11,215 bases of DNA from assembly GCA_949742895.1 (NCBI GenBank), contig CATJRT010000141.1, positions 1-11,215 on the forward strand, in the 5' to 3' direction. This DNA is from an uncultured Eubacteriales bacterium. GTDB lineage: Bacteria > Bacillota_A > Clostridia > Oscillospirales > Oscillospiraceae. Below the pieces are notes generated by a model. It did not search any database. It worked only from the letters and a program-made list of their open reading frames with translations, and was not told where the DNA came from. Positions 1 to 6,929 of this stretch are shown piece by piece. A program made the translations under genes and the position numbers. Numbering within the stretch: position 1 is the first letter of the stretch; each line of letters starts with the position of its first letter.

Positions 1-530
1 ACCTTTTGGAGGCGATGTCAGTCGCTATGCGGGCAGGTAATCCTATGCTCAAGGCATTGGAGAGCGCCCGCGAGGACCTGACGATGATTTACCAGGAAAG
101 CAGCGACATCATCGTTGAGTTGGATGTAATCATCTTGAAGTTTAATAATGCCGTCCCGCTCTCCCAGTCATTCTCCGACTTTGCCGAGAGAAGCGGGTTG
201 GAGGATATTGAGAGTTTTGCCTCCATTTACGCCACCATTGAGGGCAAGTCGAGCAGAGCGGATGAAATTATCAGGGAGACCCAGCAAATTATCGCAGATA
301 AGATGGAAATCGAGATGGAAATTGACACCATGATGACAGCGGCAAAGTCAGAAGTAAACATCATGCTATTCATGCCCCTGGTCATCCTGGGTGTCATCGG
401 CTATGCGGGTGCCGGATTTATGGATGCCATTTACACCACCACTGTGGGCAAGATTGTTTCAACCGGCGGCCTGATTGTTTTTGTCATCAGCTTCATCCTG
501 GCGAGAAAATTCAGCCGGATCGAGGTGTAG
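1..530 (+). CDS. tadB: TadB-like type II secretion F-domain protein, 5'-truncated
   Basis: This is the C-terminal part of an inner-membrane platform protein of a Tad pilus, cut by the left edge; the frame is open to base 3, so the TTG at position 6 is an internal codon and not a start. About 175 residues remain. They match the T2SSF pattern: an amphipathic helix with 'AMRAGNPMLKALESARED', then 'FAERSGLEDIESFASIYATI', then two hydrophobic helices near the C-terminus (about residues 117-140 and 150-167 of the visible part). In many TadB proteins the middle carries a GG pair after the 'A..K' helix; here it reads 'GKSSRADEIIRET', a small divergence. TadB and TadC are known to form the platform that couples the cytoplasmic ATPase to pilin extrusion. 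The stop is followed by the next gene after 11 nt, with the AGGAGGTG site overlapping the stop region. Confidence 0.93.
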   Translation, partial: LLEAMSVAMRAGNPMLKALESAREDLTMIYQESSDIIVELDVIILKFNNAVPLSQSFSDFAERSGLEDIESFASIYATIEGKSSRADEIIRETQQIIADKMEIEMEIDTMMTAAKSEVNIMLFMPLVILGVIGYAGAGFMDAIYTTTVGKIVSTGGLIVFVISFILARKFSRIEV

Positions 531-541
531 GAGGTGACGGT

Positions 542-1600
542 ATGCTGATCGCTGTAGCGGCTGTGGCAACCATCCTCATGGTGCTTTGGCTGGTGCTCTT
601 GGGCATGGTAAACAATGAGGACTGGATTGAGGCGGCAACCATCAAAATCCTGGACAACCGCCAGCAGATGGAGCGTTTGCGCAGAAAAGACGCGGCAAAC
701 AGAAAGAAGCTGGCGCAGTATCACGGCATCGCCTCCAGGGTGATGGGGCTGTTCCTGACCACAGATTCTGAAAAAGAACGGGCAAAGCTGGAGCGGGAAA
801 ATGACGCGTTGCAGGCCGGAAATCTTAAAAGCGTCGGGATACTGGCGATGCCGGGGTACGTCCTCCAACGCCGCTTTGGCGTTGCCAACCAGGGGAGTAT
901 TTATCGCACGGTTATGGAAAAAAGCATTGAGCTATACGGAAAAAAGTATGCCGCCAACAAAGCCAGGCAGCTTTTGGCGCAGTTGCTGTCGTTTCCGATC
1001 ATTGGTTTCGCGCTGAGCCTGGCCCTTGGGGCATTACTTCTGGGGATCGATAACATGACAGCGGGGCTGACCGCTATATTTGGCGGGCCGTTGCTGGTGG
1101 TGATCCTTGCTTACGCACTATACGATGAATTAAGCGATCAGGTCAACAAGCGGAGGGACGCCATTAGCCGCCAGTTTCCCAACGTGGTCTCAAAATTGGC
1201 ACTGCTGGTTACCTCTGGCATGATTATGGATCGCGCATGGCGGGAGACAGCCGAGAGCCAGGAGCTGGAGCTGTACCAGGAGATGCGGAAGACATCCGAC
1301 GAGCTAGCAAACCTGGTAGACCCCTCCACCGCATATGCCAATTTTATTGACCGCTGCAACACGAAAGAGACCACTAAGCTGGCCTCTGCGATCATCCAGA
1401 GCCTGTCCAAAGGCAACGCAGAGATCGGCGCACTACTCAAGGGCATGGCTCATGAGGCCTGGCAGGAGCGCCGCCATATGGCGAAGCGCGACTCGGAAGC
1501 AGCCAACTCGAAGCTAATGATCCCCACGATGCTACTATTTTTGGCAATCCTAGTTCTTATTATGGTGCCAGTCGTCATCAATTTCGGCAGCTTGGTGTGA
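542..1600 (+). CDS. tadC: TadC-like type II secretion F-domain protein
   Basis: A 352-residue inner-membrane protein and the likely TadC partner of the preceding TadB. It has an N-terminal transmembrane helix (residues 1-22), a charged, probably cytoplasmic helical segment (about 30-100, rich in Lys, Arg and Glu), two hydrophobic helices (about 145-190), a T2SSF domain starting near 'QFPNVVSKLALLVTSG' (from residue 211), and a C-terminal helix (about 328-350). The 'LSKGNAEIGALLKGMAHE' and 'AWQERRHMAKRDSEAANSKL' stretches before the last helix are typical of the family. The ATG is preceded by AGGAGGTG at 529-536, well spaced. It follows TadB by 11 nt, the usual order in Tad operons. The N-terminal helix plus charged segment makes it longer than a bare T2SSF domain, which is common for TadC. 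Identification is by motif and context. Confidence 0.9.
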   Translation: MLIAVAAVATILMVLWLVLLGMVNNEDWIEAATIKILDNRQQMERLRRKDAANRKKLAQYHGIASRVMGLFLTTDSEKERAKLERENDALQAGNLKSVGILAMPGYVLQRRFGVANQGSIYRTVMEKSIELYGKKYAANKARQLLAQLLSFPIIGFALSLALGALLLGIDNMTAGLTAIFGGPLLVVILAYALYDELSDQVNKRRDAISRQFPNVVSKLALLVTSGMIMDRAWRETAESQELELYQEMRKTSDELANLVDPSTAYANFIDRCNTKETTKLASAIIQSLSKGNAEIGALLKGMAHEAWQERRHMAKRDSEAANSKLMIPTMLLFLAILVLIMVPVVINFGSLV

Positions 1601-1613
1601 TGGCCCATCCTTT

Positions 1614-1620
1614 GGAGGTG
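1614..1620 (+). promoter_or_regulatory. Ribosome binding site fixing the start of the 67-residue membrane protein
   Basis: GGAGGTG ends 6 nt before GTG 1627. The longer reading from GTG 1597 overlaps the tadC stop and has no comparable site, so 1627 is the better start. Confidence 0.7.
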
Positions 1621-1626
1621 TGCAGT

Positions 1627-1830
1627 GTGACTTCTGTCGTGGTACTGGTAATTGATGTATGCGTAGTAATGCTCCTTCTGGGTATCGTCAAGGTGGCTTT
1701 TTTTCATATGTCCGCCGTTTTTCTTCTGATCCCCATCGGTTTGTTGGGCATCATCATCACTGTATGGCTGGTTCGGAAGATCGGGATGCTATTCGCAGAG
1801 CACAGCGAGGACAAAAAGAGCAGTAAATAG
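1627..1830 (+). CDS. Small two-helix membrane protein of the Tad cluster
   Basis: A 67-residue hydrophobic protein that I do not recognise as a named family. It reads as two transmembrane helices (about residues 2-20 and 26-48) joined by a short 'KVAFFHM' turn, then a polar, charged tail 'FAEHSEDKKSSK'. The GTG start at 1627 is chosen because GGAGGTG sits 6 nt upstream. A longer reading from GTG 1597 would overlap the tadC stop by 4 nt and add ten non-hydrophobic residues. It lies between tadC and the pilin gene, so it is probably co-transcribed with the platform genes. A role as an accessory subunit of the platform is a guess from position only. It could also be a lineage-specific small protein without a role in assembly. 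Confidence 0.72.
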   Translation: MTSVVVLVIDVCVVMLLLGIVKVAFFHMSAVFLLIPIGLLGIIITVWLVRKIGMLFAEHSEDKKSSK

Positions 1831-1837
1831 GGCTTCG

Positions 1838-1862
1838 GTATACACGTCTCAAGACGTTATAC
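1838..1862 (+). promoter_or_regulatory. Imperfect hairpin or dyad in the leader of the pilin gene
   Basis: GTATA, a bulged C, ACGTC, the loop TCAA, then GACGT and TATAC: ten base pairs with a single bulge. It occupies the only gap over 50 nt in the cluster (1831-1896), 34 nt before the pilin ATG. No U-run follows, so it does not look like an intrinsic terminator. It may stabilise or delimit the pilin mRNA end, or be a protein-binding dyad. A weak TAATAT at 1871-1876 could be a -10 box, but no convincing -35 box accompanies it. Confidence 0.55.
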
Positions 1863-1881
1863 ATAGATCCTAATATTGAGA

Positions 1882-1890
1882 AAGGAGGGG
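1882..1890 (+). promoter_or_regulatory. Ribosome binding site fixing the pilin start
   Basis: AAGGAGGGG, one of the strongest sites in the window, ends 6 nt before ATG 1897. A TTG at 1876 in the same frame lies upstream of this site and so is not the start. Confidence 0.8.
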
Positions 1891-1896
1891 AGATCA

Positions 1897-2151
1897 ATGG
1901 TGCGAAAAGCAAATCAACTTATGATTGCGGCGTATTTTTCCGTTACCGGATACGCCAAGCGGCTGAAAAATGAGCTGATGAGCGATGAGCGCGGCCTGTC
2001 CGGCGTGGTTGTAGCTGTTTTGTTGATCTTGATCGCCGTGTTGGCTGTGGTCATGCTGTGGGGTTCGCTGAAGGAGTTCTTAAAGAAGATGTGGGATCTG
2101 GTCACCGATAAGGAAGGCAGCTTCACAGGCGGCGAAAAGTTTGGCTCATAG
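1897..2151 (+). CDS. Flp1-like type IVb pilin
   Basis: An 84-residue protein that best fits the Flp1-like pilin family of Clostridia, the probable major subunit of the fibre. Its pattern is a leader, the junction 'SDERGLSG' (Gly33), a hydrophobic helix (about residues 36-58), and a short amphipathic tail 'SLKEFLKKMWDLV' ending in a polar segment. Processing after Gly33 would release a mature protein of about 51 residues, the usual Flp size. The fifth residue after the cut, normally Glu in class III prepilin sites, is Val38, and no Tyr follows. The 33-residue leader is long and partly hydrophobic ('LMIAAYFSV'). ATG 1897 is preferred because of the strong ribosome site; an internal ATG at 1978 would give a 6-residue leader but has no good site. 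Position before the TadE-like gene supports the call. Confidence 0.85.
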   Translation: MVRKANQLMIAAYFSVTGYAKRLKNELMSDERGLSGVVVAVLLILIAVLAVVMLWGSLKEFLKKMWDLVTDKEGSFTGGEKFGS

Positions 2152-2186
2152 AAGCCTAAATGCAGTGATGGGAAGGAGAGTGGAGA

Positions 2187-2825
2187 ATGAAAAAATATAC
2201 GAAGTTTCTTGCCGATACAAAAGCGTATGCAGTCGTTGAGGCGACCATTCTCTTTCCCATCATAATGATGATTTTTGCCGGCCTGGTGCTGCTGGCGATG
2301 TATCTGCCCACTCGGGCGGTTCTGCAGCAGGCCACGCAGTACGCGGCCACTGCCCTCGCTACAGAGCAGAGCGACACCTGGCTGGAATATGATACAGGAG
2401 CTATGAAATACAACTGGACAAGGAATCCGGGGAATGTGTATGTTGACTTTCTGGTCAGCCTGTTCACCCGCGATCTGAACAGCGACGCGAAGACCATTGT
2501 CAGCAAACTGGAGGGGAAGAGCCTCACCAGCCGCACTGGGAAGCTGTCGGTGGAATGTTCGGCGGTCAACTATGTTATTTATAAGGAGATCATTGTGACA
2601 GCCACGCGAACAATCCCTGTTCCGGTGGATCTGTCCTTTGTAAAATTTCCAAAAGAAATCCCTATAACGGTCTCCTCATCGGCAGTGGTGCTAAATGGAG
2701 ATGAGTTTGTGAGAAATTTGGACTTAGCCGCAGAGTTTGTAGAATATTTGGCGAACAAGTACAATGTTGACTTTTCTGCGCTGACAGGCGCAATAAACAA
2801 AGTTTTTGAGATCATGGGGATATAA
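2187..2825 (+). CDS. TadE-like pseudopilin
   Basis: A 212-residue protein with a TadE-type N-terminus: a short basic leader, 'KAYAVVEATILFPIIMMIF', a single hydrophobic helix (about residues 15-40), and then 'YLPTRAVLQQATQYAATALA', the amphipathic helix usual after it. The rest (about 45-212) is a polar, mostly beta-type outer region with a 'IIVTATRTIPVPVDL' strand pair and a C-terminal helix. TadE proteins are pseudopilins cut by the same A24 peptidase as the pilin. Glu18 matches the +5 Glu of such sites, but the residue before the cut is Ala13 rather than the usual Gly. Start ATG 2187 has GGAAGGAG at 2171-2178. The gene follows the pilin by 35 nt. Alternative: a minor pilin or tip component. 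Confidence 0.87.
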   Translation: MKKYTKFLADTKAYAVVEATILFPIIMMIFAGLVLLAMYLPTRAVLQQATQYAATALATEQSDTWLEYDTGAMKYNWTRNPGNVYVDFLVSLFTRDLNSDAKTIVSKLEGKSLTSRTGKLSVECSAVNYVIYKEIIVTATRTIPVPVDLSFVKFPKEIPITVSSSAVVLNGDEFVRNLDLAAEFVEYLANKYNVDFSALTGAINKVFEIMGI

Positions 2826-2870
2826 GTCTCCATAGACCCTGCACTGGGAAGCAGATATGGGGGGAGAGGC

Positions 2871-5597
2871 ATGAACAAGTTCTGGCGCAACTGCAGGGGG
2901 GCGGTGACGGTAATGGTCACGCTGCTGCTCATTCCGGCTGTCCTGGTCACCGGTACTGGCGTTGACCTCGCCCGTATCTATGCAGCCCGCAGCGTGGTGC
3001 AGGATGCTAACCAGCTGGCTGCCAACTCCGTGTTGGCCAGTTATGACGCCCTGTTGCAGGACCTTTATGGGCTATTTGGATTTATGCAGGATAATGCGGA
3101 AATTGCCGGTATGGTGAAAACCCAGATTGAATTGGCCATCAAGGGTCAGGACGGCGCAGGCGGTCCGTTGGCCCGCGATGAGATGGGGTTCAAACTGTTT
3201 GACGGCGCTGATCTTCAGCCGGGGAGCGTGTCCCCTGTGGCGCACCACCATTTAAAAGAACCGGCCATTCTCCGCCGCCAGATTGAGGAGTACGCCAAAT
3301 TTCGTGCGCCTATCATTATTGCAAATGTACTGATGGGCAAGCTGGACACCTTCAAGACGGTCCAGGAGGACGCGAAGGTCATTAAAAAGAAGATGGAAGT
3401 GGATGACAAGGTGGAAGAGATCGACAAATTGTACCGGCTCATCCACCAGCGCATTCAGGAGCTCAGCGCGTGTGAGGGCGACGAGGAAACGGCGATAAAG
3501 GAGTTGAATCAGACGTATAGTGATATCTGTGGCGAGCTGAACGGAATGTCCAGCATTTGGACGCAATACGCGAAAAAGCTCCGGGAGCTTGAGGACCCGG
3601 AGCTCCAGAAGCAGCTGGACGAGGCAGAGGAAACCGTAAAGTGGTTGGTTGGAGTGGACGCAGACGCCGCCAAAGAGGCCCAGAAGTGGGTGGACGAGTT
3701 GAAGGAACAGCTGGAGGAGGCACAGCAGGAGGGGAAAGAAGAGCTTGACCGCTTAACAGCCGAGTATGAGAAAAAGGCGAGGAGCTTAGAAAAATACAGT
3801 ATCGCCTGGAATGATAAGCGGCAAACTCACAAGGATAAGCTGGATGCGTATATTTCAAAATTTGTCAATGAGCACCCAATTTCCTTTGAAGAGAATGGTT
3901 TGATTCCATTGTGTAGAAAGGCGGACGAGAAAAAGGCAGAATTGGGAAAAAAGATCCAGGAGCTTGAGGATTCTTTGGATAATGGGTGCTCCCAGGATCT
4001 GAAAAACGGACTGACAACACCGATTGAGCGGGAGGACCGGAACGGGAAAAAAGTTAGCAAGTCTGTAATCAATGACTATAAAGACCTCATCAGATATAAC
4101 TTGGAGGTCATGGCCACCTCAATGGCCCAAAATACCCCCGTTTCCTCTCTCCAGGACTTCAAAGGGGATATCACCCAGATTGATGAGACGATCAAGATCC
4201 TGCTCGGCGAGGATGAGGCGCAGAGTACTAAAATCGGCAGCAAAGACCTGGGAGAATTCCGAAAAGATATCATTATAACGTATACATTTCCTCTGCCCAA
4301 AACATCTGCCGAGAATAATCCGCTGGAGACTTTGCTGAAGGATGCTCCCGCGCAGGGGAATTTTCACGCTGCGGAGCCCGGCTTCAAGCAGTTTCAGGAT
4401 CCCATTTTCGACGGCACAAAAAATGCCGATTTTTATCAGGAGCTGGATGATCTCTACGGGGCCGGGAAGGGCGACGAGACCGGAAAGGACAACGTAAAAA
4501 ACTCTATCACAAATATTTTCAAGGCGGCCAAAAGCCAGTTTACCAAGCTCTTCAATTGGTTCACGCCAGAGGGGGCAAAGTATTTGGCAGGCGGTGCCAA
4601 TGAATCTGACCCCAGTACCGGCTCCACCTTCGGGACAAACGATGCCTATGACTGGGGCAGTGAGGACGGGGGAAAGAATGAACTGCAAGCCTCCCTTGAC
4701 AGCGATTTTCTCTCTATTTTGGGTAATCTCGCCGATACGGTGGCTGATCAGGTGCTACTGGTGGTATATGACACGGAAATGTTTTCCAATTACACGACCG
4801 CAGGCGAAAAGAAGGGCTACCCGGAGAAGAATATGGCCGACGTCACGCTCAGCCCGGAGGTGAACTATTACTTCCAGTCCGAAGTGGAGTACCTCTATAA
4901 CGGCAATCTGGCAGACGCGGTGGCCAATCTGAAGTCAGTGGCGGGCATGATCTTTCTCATCCGTTTTGTGTTTGACTATGTGGCCTCCTTCTCCATTCCG
5001 TCAGTGAACACGGTGGTCAATGGCATCAAGACGGCCCTGGCCTGGACAGGTCCGTTTGCCATCCTCACCTCCGAGCTGGCGCGGCTGGCGATTGCCCTGG
5101 GGGAGTCTGTTATGGATGTTCAGCGCCTGCGCTCCGGGGAGGAGGTCGCCATCTATAAGACAACCGAGACCTGGACCTTCAGTCTGGATGGGATCGGCAA
5201 AATGTTTTTAAATGAGGTCTCTGAGGCGGCCATGGAGGGGGCCTTAGAGGTAAAGGACGCCGGTAGTTCGAGCAAAGAAACCGGCATGACCTATTTAGAC
5301 TACCTGCGGCTGTTCCTTCTCCTGGTAAACGGGGACACCTTGGCCCGGCGGACGGCAAATCTGATCGAGCTGAACGTGACCAACTACCGGGAGCGGGCAA
5401 AACCCGGAAAGATCGAGGACCGGATGGCTGCTGCGGAGCGCTTTGACCTGTCGAAGGCCTCGACGGATTTCACCATTACGACGGCGGTGGATATGAGGAT
5501 GTTGTTTTTATCGATGCCCTTTGCCCAAAAGGGTATCGACGGTGTGATTCCGCCAAAAACCTTCCCCATTTCCGCAACTGACTATAGGGGGTACTGA
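2871..5597 (+). CDS. DUF5702-type Tad-associated exported protein with long helical middle
   Basis: A 908-residue protein. The N-terminus has 'CRGAVTVMVTLLLIPAVL', a single anchor helix (about residues 11-31), then 'GVDLARIYAARSVVQDANQL' and 'DLYGLFGF', which I associate with DUF5702, a TadG-like family found in Firmicutes Tad clusters. From about residue 160 to 400 the sequence is strongly helical and charged, likely coiled coil. The last third returns to the family pattern: 'EVEYLYNGN' (671-679), hydrophobic helices (about 691-735), 'DVQRLRSGEEVAIYK', and 'TYLDYLRLFLLL' (near 806). Four cysteines lie in the helical part (201, 220, 348, 373). The start has GGGGGGAG at 2859-2866. The next gene starts 1 nt after the stop, so the two are probably translated together. 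Its function is not established; a surface or pseudopilus role is inferred from neighbours. Confidence 0.85.
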   Translation: MNKFWRNCRGAVTVMVTLLLIPAVLVTGTGVDLARIYAARSVVQDANQLAANSVLASYDALLQDLYGLFGFMQDNAEIAGMVKTQIELAIKGQDGAGGPLARDEMGFKLFDGADLQPGSVSPVAHHHLKEPAILRRQIEEYAKFRAPIIIANVLMGKLDTFKTVQEDAKVIKKKMEVDDKVEEIDKLYRLIHQRIQELSACEGDEETAIKELNQTYSDICGELNGMSSIWTQYAKKLRELEDPELQKQLDEAEETVKWLVGVDADAAKEAQKWVDELKEQLEEAQQEGKEELDRLTAEYEKKARSLEKYSIAWNDKRQTHKDKLDAYISKFVNEHPISFEENGLIPLCRKADEKKAELGKKIQELEDSLDNGCSQDLKNGLTTPIEREDRNGKKVSKSVINDYKDLIRYNLEVMATSMAQNTPVSSLQDFKGDITQIDETIKILLGEDEAQSTKIGSKDLGEFRKDIIITYTFPLPKTSAENNPLETLLKDAPAQGNFHAAEPGFKQFQDPIFDGTKNADFYQELDDLYGAGKGDETGKDNVKNSITNIFKAAKSQFTKLFNWFTPEGAKYLAGGANESDPSTGSTFGTNDAYDWGSEDGGKNELQASLDSDFLSILGNLADTVADQVLLVVYDTEMFSNYTTAGEKKGYPEKNMADVTLSPEVNYYFQSEVEYLYNGNLADAVANLKSVAGMIFLIRFVFDYVASFSIPSVNTVVNGIKTALAWTGPFAILTSELARLAIALGESVMDVQRLRSGEEVAIYKTTETWTFSLDGIGKMFLNEVSEAAMEGALEVKDAGSSSKETGMTYLDYLRLFLLLVNGDTLARRTANLIELNVTNYRERAKPGKIEDRMAAAERFDLSKASTDFTITTAVDMRMLFLSMPFAQKGIDGVIPPKTFPISATDYRGY

Positions 5598-5598
5598 G

Positions 5599-6375
5599 AT
5601 GCGGCGCGATGAAGCTGGGTATATCGTGGTGGAAACGATTGGATGTTTTCTCCTGTTTGTATTCCTCAATATCTCCATCCTCAGCCTGATCAACATCGTC
5701 ACCGTCCAGGCGCGGATCCACTATGCCCTGACCCAGGCGGCGGAGGCGGTGTCCATGTATACCTATACACTGGATGTCGTGGGCCTTGCGGACCATATTG
5801 TAGCTGGCGCCCAGAAGGCGGAGGATGCAGAAGAGGGCTTGAACCAAATCAAGGGGCACATCAACGACTTGACAAACGCCATTCGTTCCCTGGATATGCC
5901 CGAGGTCGGCAACAGGGCGGAGGTGCTCTTTGACGACGGGGTGACAATCGTCGAGGATATCCAGAATGATCCCCAGGCTGTATTTCAGAAATTCCTGACC
6001 TACAATGTAATGGAGGGGATGGATTTCCTGTTTGAAGGAGCGGTACGCCCTCTAGTTGGATGGTATTTGAGAAACGGAGATCTTTCTGGGGACGAATATT
6101 TGCGCGCTTTCCATGTGGAAAACGGGCTGAAGGGGCTGGACTTTAAGAAACTGAGCACGCTGGACCTGGGCACTACGGTCACTGACCATGACAGCCGCTT
6201 CCTTACTAAGCGCGGGACGGTGAAGATCGTTGTCTCCTATAATATTGACTACACCTTTGGCGCACTTCCGCTGGATTTTGCCAAGCTCCACGTCACCCAG
6301 GCGGTGGAGACCCGGGCCTGGCTGGGCGGCCTGGGAGAGGGCTACAACAAGAAGGGGGAAAAGTCGGCCTCATGA
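5599..6375 (+). CDS. Second TadE-like pseudopilin
   Basis: A 258-residue protein. It begins 'MRRDEAGYIVVETIGCFLLF', which is the clearest prepilin-type site of the window: Gly7 before the cut and Glu12 at +5, followed by a hydrophobic helix (about residues 8-34). After 'TVQARIHYALTQAAEAVSMY', the amphipathic helix usual in TadE-like proteins, the protein has a helical middle (70-130) and a C-terminal region with beta strands ('GTVKIVVSYNIDYTF'). It is larger than typical TadE. The start ATG lies 1 nt after the previous stop, with AGGGGG at 5586-5591. The stop overlaps the peptidase start by 4 nt (ATGA), so translation is probably coupled. The TadE-like assignment rests on the N-terminus; the outer domain matches nothing I know. 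Confidence 0.8.
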   Translation: MRRDEAGYIVVETIGCFLLFVFLNISILSLINIVTVQARIHYALTQAAEAVSMYTYTLDVVGLADHIVAGAQKAEDAEEGLNQIKGHINDLTNAIRSLDMPEVGNRAEVLFDDGVTIVEDIQNDPQAVFQKFLTYNVMEGMDFLFEGAVRPLVGWYLRNGDLSGDEYLRAFHVENGLKGLDFKKLSTLDLGTTVTDHDSRFLTKRGTVKIVVSYNIDYTFGALPLDFAKLHVTQAVETRAWLGGLGEGYNKKGEKSAS

Positions 6376-6917
6376 AGGATCGGAGATCATATGGGATTCT
6401 GCCCTACGCGGGGCTCCCAATTCTAATGGCGGGGCTGTGGCTGGCAAAACGCGATGGGTTGAGTGCCCCCGTTCTGCTGCTGCGGGAGGTGCTGCTCGCT
6501 TTTGGCTATGCGGCATCCCTCGGCGATCTGTGGGAGAAGCGGGTCCCCAACGCCCTGCTCGGGATGATGCTGGGTGCATGGGTGCTGGTCATTATGCCGC
6601 AGCTCTTTTGGCAGACGGAGAGGGCGCTGGTCCTGCTTGTCAGCGGGATCATTGGCTTCCTGCTGGGCGGGATCCTCTTTCTGACAGTCTATCTGGTCAG
6701 TCGGAAGGGGCTGGGCGGCGGCGATGTGAAGCTGATGGCGGTCTCCGGCCTCTACCTCGGCGCTGATGGCGTTTTGCCGGCCATGCTCTATGGCTCGGTG
6801 CTCTCAGCGCTTGCGGCGATTTTGCTAATTCTATGTAAAAAAATTGAAAGGAAGGATACCATCCCGCTGGTCCCCTTCCTGTATGCCGGTATGCTTGTGA
6901 CGGTGTTTATCCAATAG
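6372..6917 (+). CDS. A24 family prepilin peptidase (TadV/CpaA-like)
   Basis: A 181-residue polytopic membrane aspartyl peptidase that should cleave the leader of the pilin and pseudopilins on the cytoplasmic side. Both catalytic motifs are visible: Asp52 in 'SLGDLWEKRVPNALL' and Asp118 in the GxGD motif 'GLGGGDVKLMA'. About six hydrophobic helices surround them. It lacks the extra N-terminal domain with cysteine clusters found in the bifunctional PilD-type enzymes, which fits the short Tad peptidases. It overlaps the preceding gene by 4 nt (ATGA) and is followed by the WG-repeat gene after 12 nt. Its presence inside the cluster supports the view that the upstream pilin and TadE-like proteins are its substrates. 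I see no missing catalytic residue. Confidence 0.95.
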   Translation: MKDRRSYGILPYAGLPILMAGLWLAKRDGLSAPVLLLREVLLAFGYAASLGDLWEKRVPNALLGMMLGAWVLVIMPQLFWQTERALVLLVSGIIGFLLGGILFLTVYLVSRKGLGGGDVKLMAVSGLYLGADGVLPAMLYGSVLSALAAILLILCKKIERKDTIPLVPFLYAGMLVTVFIQ

Positions 6918-6929
6918 GGGGGTATCAAA

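Noticed and set aside
1848..1876. Possible promoter: TCAAGA, 17 nt, TAATAT before the pilin gene
   Set aside because: Only three of six -35 positions and four of six -10 positions fit; not enough to call a promoter.
2826..2837. GTCT-CCAT-AGAC inverted repeat before the DUF5702 gene, resembling the GTCT-CA-AGAC core at 1846-1855
   Set aside because: Only four base pairs, no extension of the stem; likely chance.
4119..4688. 189-residue open frame on the minus strand
   Set aside because: Antisense to the DUF5702 gene; no recognisable motif and no support from neighbours.
6230..6766. 178-residue open frame on the plus strand
   Set aside because: Overlaps the second TadE-like gene and the peptidase in another frame; composition is rich in Arg, Gly and Ala as expected of an off-frame reading of GC-rich DNA.
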